The notes under the pieces: generated by a model
What the model was told of the DNA's origin: nothing
Database searches by the model: none
What the model saw: only the letters and a program-made list of their open reading frames with translations
Part shown: piece by piece, positions 14,917 through 22,818 of the stretch
Position numbering within the stretch: position 1 is the stretch's first letter
Layout of the letters: the number at the start of each line of letters is the position of its first letter
Source: Chitinophagales bacterium
Lineage (GTDB): Bacteria; Bacteroidota; Bacteroidia; Chitinophagales; Saprospiraceae
Assembly: GCA_017303875.1 (NCBI GenBank)
Contig: JAFLBP010000021.1
Location: forward strand, 1-64,000
Length of the DNA stretch: 64,000 nt
Direction: 5' to 3'
Made by a program: the position numbers and the translations under genes

Positions 14917-16080
14917 TTATTGTTTGAATGGATCGGAGAAGCGCACATCGGCGATGAACTGCTCATCCGTCAGGGTTTTCAGGAAAGCAACGAGTGCTTG
15001 CTTTTGCTCTGTGCTGAAATTGAATTTTTTAGGCTCGCCGGAAATGGTGCGGAGCATCGGGTGGAGATTGGCGTGCGGCTGAATGCCGGTGCTGTAAAAC
15101 TCAATCACCTCTTCGATGGTTTTGAAGCGACCGTCGTGCATGTAAGGGCCGGTGAGGGCAATATTGCGCAGCGTAGGCACTTTAAAGGTGCCGCGATCCT
15201 GCGACAGTCCGGTTACGCCGCCCACCCCAAAATCGGTGGGGTTGAGGTCGAGGCCATTGCTGGCAGCACTCATGGGTACGGCGCCGAAGTTTTCGCTGTG
15301 GCAGCCTGCACAACTGTTGTTATAAATGCTTTTGCCCAGATTTTCCTGATCGGTGAACTGGGAGAAAGGGGTGTTGAGGTTGAATATATTTTGCGACGTA
15401 ATGGCCTGGTCGAATTTGCTGTTCATGGAACCGAGGCTGTTGACAAACTCTGCAATCGCTGAAGTAACGCGTTGTTCGCTTACGTCGGAAGAGCCGAATG
15501 CCTGTTTGAAAAGCGGGGCGTAATAGTCCTGAGCTGCTACCATTTCCACAATTTCGTGCATGGTCATGTCCATTTCACGGCTGTTGGTCATGGAGCTGCG
15601 GCTCTGATCGGCGGCTGTGCCCACGCGGTTATCCCAGAAGAAGGCGGCGCCAAAACCATTTGAGGTAAAGGTGTTGGTGCCATAAAAACTCTGGAAGCTC
15701 GGTACGGAGCCGAGGGCCTGAGAGTTGCGCTCGGTGGTACGGCTGAAAACGCCTTTGCTGAGGGCGACATTATCGCTGAACGCCAGATTTTGGTGGTGGC
15801 AGCTGGCACAGGAAATGGTGCCGTCTTTGGAAAGTTTTTTGTCGTAAAATAAAACGCGGCCAAGTGTAGCCATATCCTTGTTCAGGGTAGCGTTGGCGCC
15901 GCCGAGGTGGAAAGGTACTTTGACGGAGTAATCGTGTGGAACCGCAGGGAGGTTCAGGGAATTACTGATCAGGGCGAAATCGCCCGGCTCGTAATAGGTG
16001 TGTGTAAATTCTTCTTTTTTGCAGGAGCCCAGCAGGAGTATTGCCAGGGTGGCTGCGCTAAACAGTGATACTTTTTTCAT
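14917..16080 (-). CDS. Di-haem cytochrome c peroxidase (CCP/MauG family) lipoprotein
   Basis: The 387-residue product has a lipobox LLGSC (Cys 20) and two c-type haem sites, CASCH and CAGCH, in the order seen in bacterial cytochrome c peroxidases. The family motif LGRVLFYDKKLS precedes the first site and GPYMHDGRFKTIEEV lies near the C terminus. It should reduce hydrogen peroxide with electrons from small cytochromes in the periplasm, or act as a MauG-like oxidase. It has a good promoter and is followed by a lipoprotein gene 13 bp downstream. Confidence 0.93.
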   Translation of the reverse strand: MKKVSLFSAATLAILLLGSCKKEEFTHTYYEPGDFALISNSLNLPAVPHDYSVKVPFHLGGANATLNKDMATLGRVLFYDKKLSKDGTISCASCHHQNLAFSDNVALSKGVFSRTTERNSQALGSVPSFQSFYGTNTFTSNGFGAAFFWDNRVGTAADQSRSSMTNSREMDMTMHEIVEMVAAQDYYAPLFKQAFGSSDVSEQRVTSAIAEFVNSLGSMNSKFDQAITSQNIFNLNTPFSQFTDQENLGKSIYNNSCAGCHSENFGAVPMSAASNGLDLNPTDFGVGGVTGLSQDRGTFKVPTLRNIALTGPYMHDGRFKTIEEVIEFYSTGIQPHANLHPMLRTISGEPKKFNFSTEQKQALVAFLKTLTDEQFIADVRFSDPFKQ

Positions 16081-16120
16081 GGCTGCTGAATGTGTTTGGT
16101 GAAAGTTTTTAAACAGCGTT

Positions 16121-16149
16121 CAAAGATACGGTTTTTTAGGAATTGTCAA
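16121..16149 (-). promoter_or_regulatory. Promoter of the cytochrome c peroxidase operon
   Basis: On the minus strand TTG (16149-16147), an 18-base spacer and TATCTTTG (16128-16121) match the Bacteroidota promoter consensus closely. The predicted start lies about 35 nt before the ATG at 16080. Confidence 0.7.
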
Positions 16150-16193
16150 GGTTTTGTCAGGTGCTTATTTAGCATATTTTTAACCAAAATACT

Positions 16194-18212
16194 TTATTCT
16201 AATATTTTAAACGTGGTTCTGCGGTTGGCCTGGTGTTCATTTTCACTACATTGCGAGCAGGCGCAGTTCATGGCGGGGCTGCTTTCGCCATATCCGAGTG
16301 CGCTGAGCCGGCTTTCGTCGATACCTTTTCCGATGAGATAGTTCACGGCGCTTTGGGCGCGTTTTTGGGAGAGGGTCTGATTGTAGCGATCTTCACCGCG
16401 GCAGTCGGTATGGCTGCCCAGCTGAATGCGGATACCTGGGTTCTGGAGCAGCATATCGGCTAAGCGATTGAGCGTAGGTTCTGCATCGGGGCGGATATTC
16501 CATTTGTCGTAATCGTAGTAGATGTTTTCAAGTACGATTTCCTTGTTGGTGTAAATTTTATCCAGCACAATTTCCAGTTCAAAGGTTTGTACCGGATTTT
16601 TGGGGTCGCGGGCGATGCCTTTGGTGGAAAATTTCCCCACTCCGCTCAGGTAGCCGGTACTGGAAGCGTTGAAGAAGTAATCGGTGTTTTCGGCCAGCTC
16701 TAAGCGTACCATTCCTTCTTCACGGGTATTGTAATGCAGCTTTTTATCATTGGCAGTTTTGTCCAGCACCGCATTTTTCAGCGGGCGACGGCCAAGAACT
16801 TTGCTGTTGGGGTTGTCGGGTTCGGCAAATATTTTTTCCAGCACGTATACTTCCAGGATGAGCTTGTAGGCTTCCGGCGCTACTGGCGGCACGCTGTCGG
16901 TTTTAGGCGGCGCGGGCGGTGGTACCCGTTGTTCGAAGCGGTAAATATCGTCGCCGCCGCGGCCACCGGGTCGGTTGCTGGTAAAAAAGCCTTCGCAGAG
17001 CAGGTCGCCGGGTTTGGCAGCTGAATTTGGCGGTGTTCTTTCCTGAATGAGCAGGCCAAAATCATCGGCGCCGCTGTTGAGCGGCGATTTGAAATTATAG
17101 GGTGGCGCCCAGGTGTTGCCTTTGAGTTTGTAGGTGCGGAAGATGTCCAATCCGCCCATACCGGGTAATCCGTCGGAGGAAAAATAAAGGGTATCGGCCT
17201 CTATGGTTGGGAAAAGCTCGTTGCCGGTCGTATTGATGCTGCGCCCGAGCAGCTTGGGGTCTTCCCAGCCGCTTTCATTTTTGGTGCTCCGCTGTACGGC
17301 CCAGAGGTCGTAACCGCCCCAGCCTTCGGGGTCATTGCAGGAAAAGTAGAGTGTTTTGCCATCGGCGGAAAGTGCCGGATGGACGTAATTGATTTTTTCC
17401 AACTGAAAGGGCAACGGCACAGGCGCCGACCAGGGTTCGGCGGGGGCGTTTCGGGTGCTGAGGTAGATTTTACAAAAAGCGTCGTCGCCCTTGTATGCAC
17501 CGATGGCGCGCACGAAAAACATTTCCGTTCCGGCGGCATTAAAGCAGGGTGTGCCTTCATTGGCGGGGCTGTTGAGCACCGCATCGAAAGGCTGTACGTC
17601 GTTGTTTTTAAGATCGGCGGTAAACAGATCCATGAATCGGTTGCCGGTCCAGGCGTATTCGTTTTTATTTTTGGTGGCCTGGCGGTCGCTGCTGAACAGG
17701 AGTGTGCCTTCAGGCGTAAATGCGGGGCTGAAGTCGTTTTGCGGGCTGTTGAATTCGTTGGGTAAAATTTGCCAGCCGTTTTTCGGCGCTTCTTTAAGCC
17801 AGCCTTCGGCGACGTTGCAGGCGGTAATTTCCTTGCGAAACTCATAAGGCGACCCGATTTCGATGCCGAGTTTTTTGAATACTTCGCGGGCTTCGGTGTA
17901 GCGCTCTAATTTTTTGAGGCTGTAGGCCTGAGCTTTGAGGGCTTCTGCGCCGTAGTTTTGTTCGTAGGCGACGCCAAACCAGGGCAAAGCCCCGGCTTCC
18001 TGCCCGATGCGGCGATAGGAATCGCCGAGCTGGAAAGCAATGCGCCCCTTATCGCTGCGCGATTTGGCCTGTTTGAATTCTTTTTCCAGCAAAGGGATGG
18101 CAACGGCGAATTGTTTTCGCTCGTAAGCACTTGCGCCGTCTTTGATTTTGATGGTATAGGCGCAGGCGCTCAGGGTGACAAAAATGGTGGCAAGGAGGAA
18201 AATTTGGCGCAT
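16194..18212 (-). CDS. PorE-like lipoprotein: TPR, WD40-like propeller, OmpA domain
   Basis: The 672-residue product has a lipobox TLSAC (Cys 17), TPR-like helices (about 25-130), and PD40/WD40-type blades (FSPAFTPEGTLLFSSDR, HPALSADGKTLYFSCND, FPTIEADTLYFSSDG) at about 160-400. A carboxypeptidase-regulatory-like stretch (440-545) follows, then an OmpA peptidoglycan-binding domain (550-672; YYDYDKWNIRPDAEP, GSHTDCRGEDRYNQTLS). This order is that of PorE, which anchors the T9SS machinery to peptidoglycan in Porphyromonas. Several paralogues of this architecture occur in Saprospiria, so an exact PorE role is inference. It is a single gene, divergent from the Lgt-like gene. Confidence 0.8.
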   Translation of the reverse strand: MRQIFLLATIFVTLSACAYTIKIKDGASAYERKQFAVAIPLLEKEFKQAKSRSDKGRIAFQLGDSYRRIGQEAGALPWFGVAYEQNYGAEALKAQAYSLKKLERYTEAREVFKKLGIEIGSPYEFRKEITACNVAEGWLKEAPKNGWQILPNEFNSPQNDFSPAFTPEGTLLFSSDRQATKNKNEYAWTGNRFMDLFTADLKNNDVQPFDAVLNSPANEGTPCFNAAGTEMFFVRAIGAYKGDDAFCKIYLSTRNAPAEPWSAPVPLPFQLEKINYVHPALSADGKTLYFSCNDPEGWGGYDLWAVQRSTKNESGWEDPKLLGRSINTTGNELFPTIEADTLYFSSDGLPGMGGLDIFRTYKLKGNTWAPPYNFKSPLNSGADDFGLLIQERTPPNSAAKPGDLLCEGFFTSNRPGGRGGDDIYRFEQRVPPPAPPKTDSVPPVAPEAYKLILEVYVLEKIFAEPDNPNSKVLGRRPLKNAVLDKTANDKKLHYNTREEGMVRLELAENTDYFFNASSTGYLSGVGKFSTKGIARDPKNPVQTFELEIVLDKIYTNKEIVLENIYYDYDKWNIRPDAEPTLNRLADMLLQNPGIRIQLGSHTDCRGEDRYNQTLSQKRAQSAVNYLIGKGIDESRLSALGYGESSPAMNCACSQCSENEHQANRRTTFKILE

Positions 18213-18322
18213 AGGCTAAAAAACGGTTCTGCATAAAGACGCCAGGGCGCGCGCTTTTGTTGTCTGCCCGCAAAGGGAAAAGCATAATTCCATAAAAAAT
18301 CCCACTTTTGCATTTTATACCG

Positions 18323-19060
18323 ATGCATTACCCCCTGACATTTGAGCTTTTTGGACAGCAGCTGCACGTGCACCTGCTTATGGAAATCCTGTCATACACG
18401 CTTGGCTATCGCCTGTATGTGTACCTGCGGCGGCGCACGCAGGATGCCATCAGCAGCGAGGGCCGTATGTATGTTTTTATTGCAGCCGCATTTGGCGCTT
18501 TCTGGGGCAGTCACCTGCTGGGCATTGTGGAGCGTCCATTGCGCTGGGACATGCTGACGTTTACGTATTTCGGCAGCAACAAAACTATTGTCGGCGGTTT
18601 GCTGGGCGGCCTGATCGGGGTGGAAACCATGAAGTATTTTTTGAAAATACGGCATTCTTCCGGCGATCTGATGACTTATCCGTTGTTACTGGGTTTGGTA
18701 CTGGGGCGTTTGGGTTGTCATTTTGAGGGCTTGGACGACGGCACATTTGGTTTACCCACCACGCTGCCCTGGGGGGTAGATTTTGGCGACGGGGTACGGC
18801 GGCATCCGGTGAATCTGTACGAAATACTGTATCTCGTGGTAGTCGGCCTGGGCTTGTTTTTTACGGAAAAAAAGCGGCAACTGCCCGACGGGATGCGCTT
18901 TGCGCTGTTTCTGAGCGCTTACCTGCTTTATCGATTTGGCATGGAATATCTGAAACCCGCATATTTCTATCATCCGCCCGGATTTACGGCGATTCAGATG
19001 GTTTGTGCGGCAGGTTTATTGTACTACACTAAGAAATTTGCGGACTATTGGAAAAGTTGA
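18323..19060 (+). CDS. Lgt-like membrane protein (diverged prolipoprotein diacylglyceryl transferase family)
   Basis: The 245-residue protein has about seven hydrophobic segments and the family landmarks VGGLLGGLIGVE, LGRLGCHFEG and HPVNLYEILYLV, which align with Lgt motifs HGGLIG, GRxGNFxN and HPxQLYE. Two signature positions differ: the catalytic-region HGG histidine is replaced (IVGG) and the asparagine of GRxGNF is a cysteine. It may therefore be a paralogue with another lipid-transfer role rather than the housekeeping Lgt. The ATG at 18323 is chosen over an upstream TTG. It has no partner genes in operon. Confidence 0.75.
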   Translation: MHYPLTFELFGQQLHVHLLMEILSYTLGYRLYVYLRRRTQDAISSEGRMYVFIAAAFGAFWGSHLLGIVERPLRWDMLTFTYFGSNKTIVGGLLGGLIGVETMKYFLKIRHSSGDLMTYPLLLGLVLGRLGCHFEGLDDGTFGLPTTLPWGVDFGDGVRRHPVNLYEILYLVVVGLGLFFTEKKRQLPDGMRFALFLSAYLLYRFGMEYLKPAYFYHPPGFTAIQMVCAAGLLYYTKKFADYWKS

Positions 19061-19220
19061 CGATTTTGTCCGCTACTTTTACCGCCAAACTGTGTTGGCG
19101 TTGCCGAAAACGGGTTTTGCCAACTCCGGAATTGCACATAAAAATTATGATTCCAATCCTTTGGAAATCAATATGAAAGAATCCATCCATCTTTAAATCC
19201 ACCCAACTCCTGGTCTTATA

Positions 19221-20825
19221 ATGAAACCTGCCAACCGCCTTTTCTTTGCACTTTGTTTTTTGGCTTTTTCGTTTGCTGCGTTGGCGCAAAACAACCCTGT
19301 GGGGGAGTTGCGCGGCGCCTGGATTACGACAGTAGCCAATATCGACTGGCCTTCAAAGCCGGGGCTTTCTCCTGATCGGCAACGTGTTGAATTCGACAGC
19401 CTGCTTGATGTGATGAAGGCAATGGGGATGAATGCCGTTTTTGTGCAGGTGCGCCCTGCCGGCGATGCCATTTATCCTTCACCCAATGTACCCTGGAGCC
19501 AATACCTCAGTGGCGTTCAGGGGCAGGCGCCCGAACCTTTCTACGATCCGCTGGAATACATGATTAAGGCGGCGCATCAGCGCCATATGGAGTTTCACGC
19601 CTGGCTTAATCCTTACCGCGCAACTTTTAATCTGGATACCGCATCGCTGGCGCCCACGCACCCCTTGCGCGCCCTGCCCAATGAGCGCAAGGCGCAGTGG
19701 TTTTTCCGCTATGGAAATAAGTATTATTTTAATCCGGGCAACCCCTTAGTGGTACGCTACCTGAGCAATGTGGTTTACGACCTGGTACTGCGTTATGACC
19801 TTGACGGAGTGCATTTCGACGACTATTTTTACCCCTACAAAGAGCCGGGCTGGGAAATCAACGACTACGATCAGTTTGCGGCCGATCCGCGCGGCTATAC
19901 CAATATCGACGACTGGCGCCGCAACAACATCAATATGCTGATTCAGCAATGCTCCAAAACGATTAAGGAACTGAAGCCTTATGTCAAGTTCGGTATCAGC
20001 CCATTTGGCGTCTGGCGCAACAGCGATAAAGACCCTGTGAACGGCTCCGAAACCCGCGCGGGCATTACCTGTTATGATGATTTGTACGCCGACGTGGTGC
20101 TATGGCTTAAAAATGGCTGGATCGACTATGTGGCGCCGCAGCTATACTGGAGTATTGGTTTTGCTCCGGCGGATTATTCCAAATTGGTAGACTGGTGGGG
20201 CCGCAACACCTACGGCAAACACTTGTATATCGGCCATGCGGCTTATAAAATTGCGAATAATACCGTCGACCCAAATTGGAATAACCCGGGAGAAATCAGT
20301 GCGCAAATCCGGCTGAACCGAAGTAACCCTAATGTAAAGGGCAGCATTTTCTTTTCACTAAAACCCCTGATGCGCAATCCGCTGGGGGTACAGGATACCC
20401 TGATGAGCCGCTATTTTTCAACCCAGGCAATACCACCGGGTATGCCCACATTGTCGAAAATGCCGCCTGCCACACCGCAGTTTTGTCGGGTAAAAGGTTC
20501 GCCCTTGTCGGTCAAATTGGCCTGGAATACCTGTCAGCTGCTGAGCGGAGAGGAAATGCCCCACTATTTTGCCTTATATCGCTTTAATGGCGAGGGCGTA
20601 GGCGATTTCCGGGATCCGCGCAACTTGCTGGCCGTAACGCCTTTTTATTCGGAAAACTGGATTTATGAAGACCAGACGGCGCGCGCCGGCTCCTTTTATA
20701 CCTACGTCATAGTAGCCTACAACCGCGCCAATGTGGAAAGCTACAGCAGTGAGCCGATTTTTGTGAAAAAAACAGCCAAAACGGCCAAGAAGAAGCGTAA
20801 AGTGTGGGGTTATCTGCTGAATTAA
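19221..20825 (+). CDS. Secreted glycoside-hydrolase-like GHL10 protein (DigH/YngK family)
   Basis: The 534-residue product has a signal peptide (ending FAALAQ) and the GHL10 (TIM-barrel) domain, with ELRGAWITTVANIDWPS, MGMNAVFVQVRPAGDAIYPS, FHAWLNPYR, DGVHFDDYFYPY, KFGISPFGVWRN and YVAPQLYWS. A C-terminal fibronectin-III-like domain (about 430-520) ends in a lysine-rich tail (KKTAKTAKKKRK). Escherichia coli DigH of this family cleaves denuded peptidoglycan glycan strands at the septum, so a peptidoglycan role is likely. It is a single gene with its own terminator. Confidence 0.88.
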   Translation: MKPANRLFFALCFLAFSFAALAQNNPVGELRGAWITTVANIDWPSKPGLSPDRQRVEFDSLLDVMKAMGMNAVFVQVRPAGDAIYPSPNVPWSQYLSGVQGQAPEPFYDPLEYMIKAAHQRHMEFHAWLNPYRATFNLDTASLAPTHPLRALPNERKAQWFFRYGNKYYFNPGNPLVVRYLSNVVYDLVLRYDLDGVHFDDYFYPYKEPGWEINDYDQFAADPRGYTNIDDWRRNNINMLIQQCSKTIKELKPYVKFGISPFGVWRNSDKDPVNGSETRAGITCYDDLYADVVLWLKNGWIDYVAPQLYWSIGFAPADYSKLVDWWGRNTYGKHLYIGHAAYKIANNTVDPNWNNPGEISAQIRLNRSNPNVKGSIFFSLKPLMRNPLGVQDTLMSRYFSTQAIPPGMPTLSKMPPATPQFCRVKGSPLSVKLAWNTCQLLSGEEMPHYFALYRFNGEGVGDFRDPRNLLAVTPFYSENWIYEDQTARAGSFYTYVIVAYNRANVESYSSEPIFVKKTAKTAKKKRKVWGYLLN

Positions 20826-20847
20826 TTGCTTCTTAAAAAATACATAG

Positions 20848-20880
20848 AGGCGGGCCTGCTGTCAGGCCCGCCTTGTTTTT
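20848..20880 (+). terminator. Intrinsic terminator of the GHL10 gene
   Basis: AGGCGGGCCTG (20848-20858) pairs with CAGGCCCGCCT (20863-20873) around CTGT, followed by TGTTTTTT. It lies 22 bp after the stop codon. Confidence 0.85.
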
Positions 20881-20903
20881 TAACGCGCCATTATAAAGCG
20901 GCA

Positions 20904-21449
20904 CTAAGCACGGGAAGGAAAAATACCAACCAATGCAAACAGGTAGTTTACGGTAACAAACGGTGGCATATTGGGAAACGGTAAGCCGCCGATATTTTGC
21001 CCGACAGTCGCTGTGGCCGTAACACCGCCTAAATTCGAACCAGGACTTCCTGCTGAAGCGTAAAAGCCGGTGGATTGAACAGTCAGGAAACTGCTGGCCG
21101 GGTCGTCGCTATCAGCCGGAGCGCCGCTTACCTCCACCTGCATAGCGGCAGAAGCCGGGTGGGTGTGCGGAGGAAGTTGGTCGGCGCGCAGGGTAACCGA
21201 AGTGGTACCGGATTGTGCGCCAATAGCAAAACTCTGGCCGTAATTGGCATTACCCATACCGATCGGCATACGGCCGCGGAGGTCGGGCAACGCAAAATTC
21301 GTGGTGCCATTACCGCCGTAAGTGGTTCCGATGATGGAAAATACGGCTGCATATTGGGCAATAGGCAGCAGGCGGCCATCGCAAAATGCACAGCCTCTTA
21401 TTTCATAGTTGCCCGTAAATGGCATAATGGTCGCTATGATAGGATCCAT
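20904..21449 (-). CDS. Phage tail-collar-domain protein (microcystin-dependent-protein type), copy 1
   Basis: The 181-residue product has an N-terminal tail-collar domain (MPFTGNYEIRGCAFCDGRLL, GTTYGGNGTTNFALPDLRGR, PIGMGNANYGQ). A variable centre and a conserved end (YASAGSPGSNLGGV, PPFVTVNYLFALVGIFPSRA) follow. It has no signal peptide. The domain comes from tail fibre proteins, but short chromosomal proteins of this kind are widespread in Bacteroidota without a phage. It is a close paralogue of the gene at 22146-22694, with a leucine-rich-repeat gene between them on the same strand. Confidence 0.88.
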   Translation of the reverse strand: MDPIIATIMPFTGNYEIRGCAFCDGRLLPIAQYAAVFSIIGTTYGGNGTTNFALPDLRGRMPIGMGNANYGQSFAIGAQSGTTSVTLRADQLPPHTHPASAAMQVEVSGAPADSDDPASSFLTVQSTGFYASAGSPGSNLGGVTATATVGQNIGGLPFPNMPPFVTVNYLFALVGIFPSRA

Positions 21450-21480
21450 TGTGGAATGCGAATTTAAATGGTAAAAAAAA

Positions 21481-22080
21481 TCAGCCTCGCTGACACTTGA
21501 TTCCGACGCTTAATTCGAAGCGGACAATGTCGGGGTGCGGAATTCCTTTGTTAGGCAGGCAGACAAACTTTTCAAGCGCGGGGGCATGTTGTTCGCTGAT
21601 GCCCTCCAGGCTTGTAAGTTGATTGTCAGAACAATAAAGTGTTCGCAGTTTGCTCAGGTTGCGCAAGGGCTGGAGCGAGCGAATAAAATTATTCTGGCAG
21701 TACAACTCTTCCATATCCGTCAGGGTTTCCAGGTCGTCGAGACTGCTGATGCGATTATTGAGCACAAAAAGTGATTTCAGCCCTTTCAAAGCTGTTATAC
21801 CGCTCAAATCACTCAACTGATGGTGAATGACCACAACAATCTGTAGTTGTTTTAAACCCGTCAAGCCTGAAATATCGCTCAGTTCGAAACTCATATTCGG
21901 ATACGGTGCACTTGGGCCGGCAAAACGAACTGCGGGCGCCGTCCAGATAAGTTCCAGCGTTTCTGCCGGGGGTATATCCGTGTTATTTTCACTTTTGAGA
22001 AATACTTCATTGAAGGCCCGTTTCCAATCGGGACTTAAAGACTGCCACCAGTTTTGTTGTTTTTGTGCGTTGCTTTGCAT
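21481..22080 (-). CDS. Leucine-rich-repeat protein (SDS22/internalin-like)
   Basis: The 199-residue protein has an N-terminal helical part (NWWQSLSPDWKRAFNEVFL) and about five 21-22-residue leucine-rich repeats between 65 and 165 (LSDISGLTGLKQLQIVVVIH, LSDLSGITALKGLKSLFVLN, ISSLDDLETLTDMEELYCQN, IRSLQPLRNLSKLRTLYCSD). It has no signal peptide, so it is probably cytosolic or exported with the neighbouring tail-collar proteins. LRR proteins bind other proteins; the partner is unknown. It lies between the two tail-collar genes (31 and 65 bp gaps), suggesting one operon. Confidence 0.8.
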   Translation of the reverse strand: MQSNAQKQQNWWQSLSPDWKRAFNEVFLKSENNTDIPPAETLELIWTAPAVRFAGPSAPYPNMSFELSDISGLTGLKQLQIVVVIHHQLSDLSGITALKGLKSLFVLNNRISSLDDLETLTDMEELYCQNNFIRSLQPLRNLSKLRTLYCSDNQLTSLEGISEQHAPALEKFVCLPNKGIPHPDIVRFELSVGIKCQRG

Positions 22081-22114
22081 AATGGAAAAAAAGCTGAAAT
22101 TCGGTTAATGGCTT

Positions 22115-22149
22115 ATCGCGCGATCATGAATTCCCAAACACGTTTTTAG
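22115..22149. repeat. Partial copy of the palindromic repeat seen in full at 48003-48162
   Basis: CGCGCGATCATGAATTCCC followed by AAACACGTTTTTAG matches the right arm of the full element (CGCGCGATCATGAATTCCC-GAACATGCTCTTAG). It overlaps the stop of the second tail-collar gene. Confidence 0.65.
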
Positions 22150-22694
22150 GCGCGTGAAGGATAAATGCCTTCCAGGGCAATGAGATAGTTCATTGCGAGG
22201 TAGGGAGGCATGATTTGTACGGGCTGTCCGCCACCGGTATTAGGGCCGACTGCGGCTGTTGCTGCAACGCCACCGAGGTTCGAACCGGGGCTGCCTGCCG
22301 AGGCATAAAAGCTATTGGATTGAACGGTCAGGAGGCTGTTTGCGGGGTCGTCGCTGTCTGCCGGGTTGCCACTTACCTGCACGTGTGCGGTAACGCTTGC
22401 CGGGTGAATGTGCGGCGGTACGTTGCCGGCATTCAAAGTAACCGACGGCGCACCTGCCATTTCACCAAGCTCGTAAGTAGTGCCATAGTTGGCTGTGCCG
22501 AAACCGATGGGCACACGACCCTGAAGGTTAGGCAGGGCAAAGGTTTGAATACCGTCGCCACCATAAGTGGTACCAAGGATGGAAAACAACGCAGAGTTTT
22601 GAGCGATGGACATCAGTTGTCCGTTGCAAAATGCCCATCCATTGATCTGGTAGTTGCCGCTGAACAGTATCAGTTGGCCGAGAATTGGATCCAT
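22146..22694 (-). CDS. Phage tail-collar-domain protein (microcystin-dependent-protein type), copy 2
   Basis: The 182-residue product is collinear with the protein at 20904-21449: tail-collar domain (ILFSGNYQINGWAFCNGQLM, GTTYGGDGIQTFALPNLQGR), the shared block ADSDDPANSLLTVQS, and the end PPYLAMNYLIALEGIYPSRA. No signal peptide is present. It is the first gene of the tail-collar/LRR/tail-collar group and has its own promoter region with a palindrome. The duplication is old enough for about a third of positions to differ. Confidence 0.88.
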   Translation of the reverse strand: MDPILGQLILFSGNYQINGWAFCNGQLMSIAQNSALFSILGTTYGGDGIQTFALPNLQGRVPIGFGTANYGTTYELGEMAGAPSVTLNAGNVPPHIHPASVTAHVQVSGNPADSDDPANSLLTVQSNSFYASAGSPGSNLGGVAATAAVGPNTGGGQPVQIMPPYLAMNYLIALEGIYPSRA

Positions 22695-22743
22695 AAAAGA
22701 AGATTGTTACTGGTTTAGAAAAAATGTGTTGATAAGGAACGTA

Positions 22744-22785
22744 CAAACATAAGTATACTAATAGCGACACACCTGTAATACAGGT
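22744..22785 (-). promoter_or_regulatory. Promoter element and palindromic operator before the tail-collar operon
   Basis: Minus-strand TATGTTTG (22751-22744) fits TAnnTTTG exactly, giving a leader of about 43 nt to the ATG at 22694. The palindrome ACCTGT-AAT-ACAGGT (22771-22785) lies where the -33 region would be, a usual place for a repressor or activator site. The -33 itself is weak. Confidence 0.5.
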
Positions 22786-22818
22786 AATAATAGGTAAAAT
22801 CGGGTAAAAATACGGGGG

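Noticed and set aside
20904..22694. A prophage or phage-tail-like particle locus
   Set aside because: Only tail-collar domain proteins are present; no sheath, tube, baseplate, capsid, lysis or integrase genes lie nearby.
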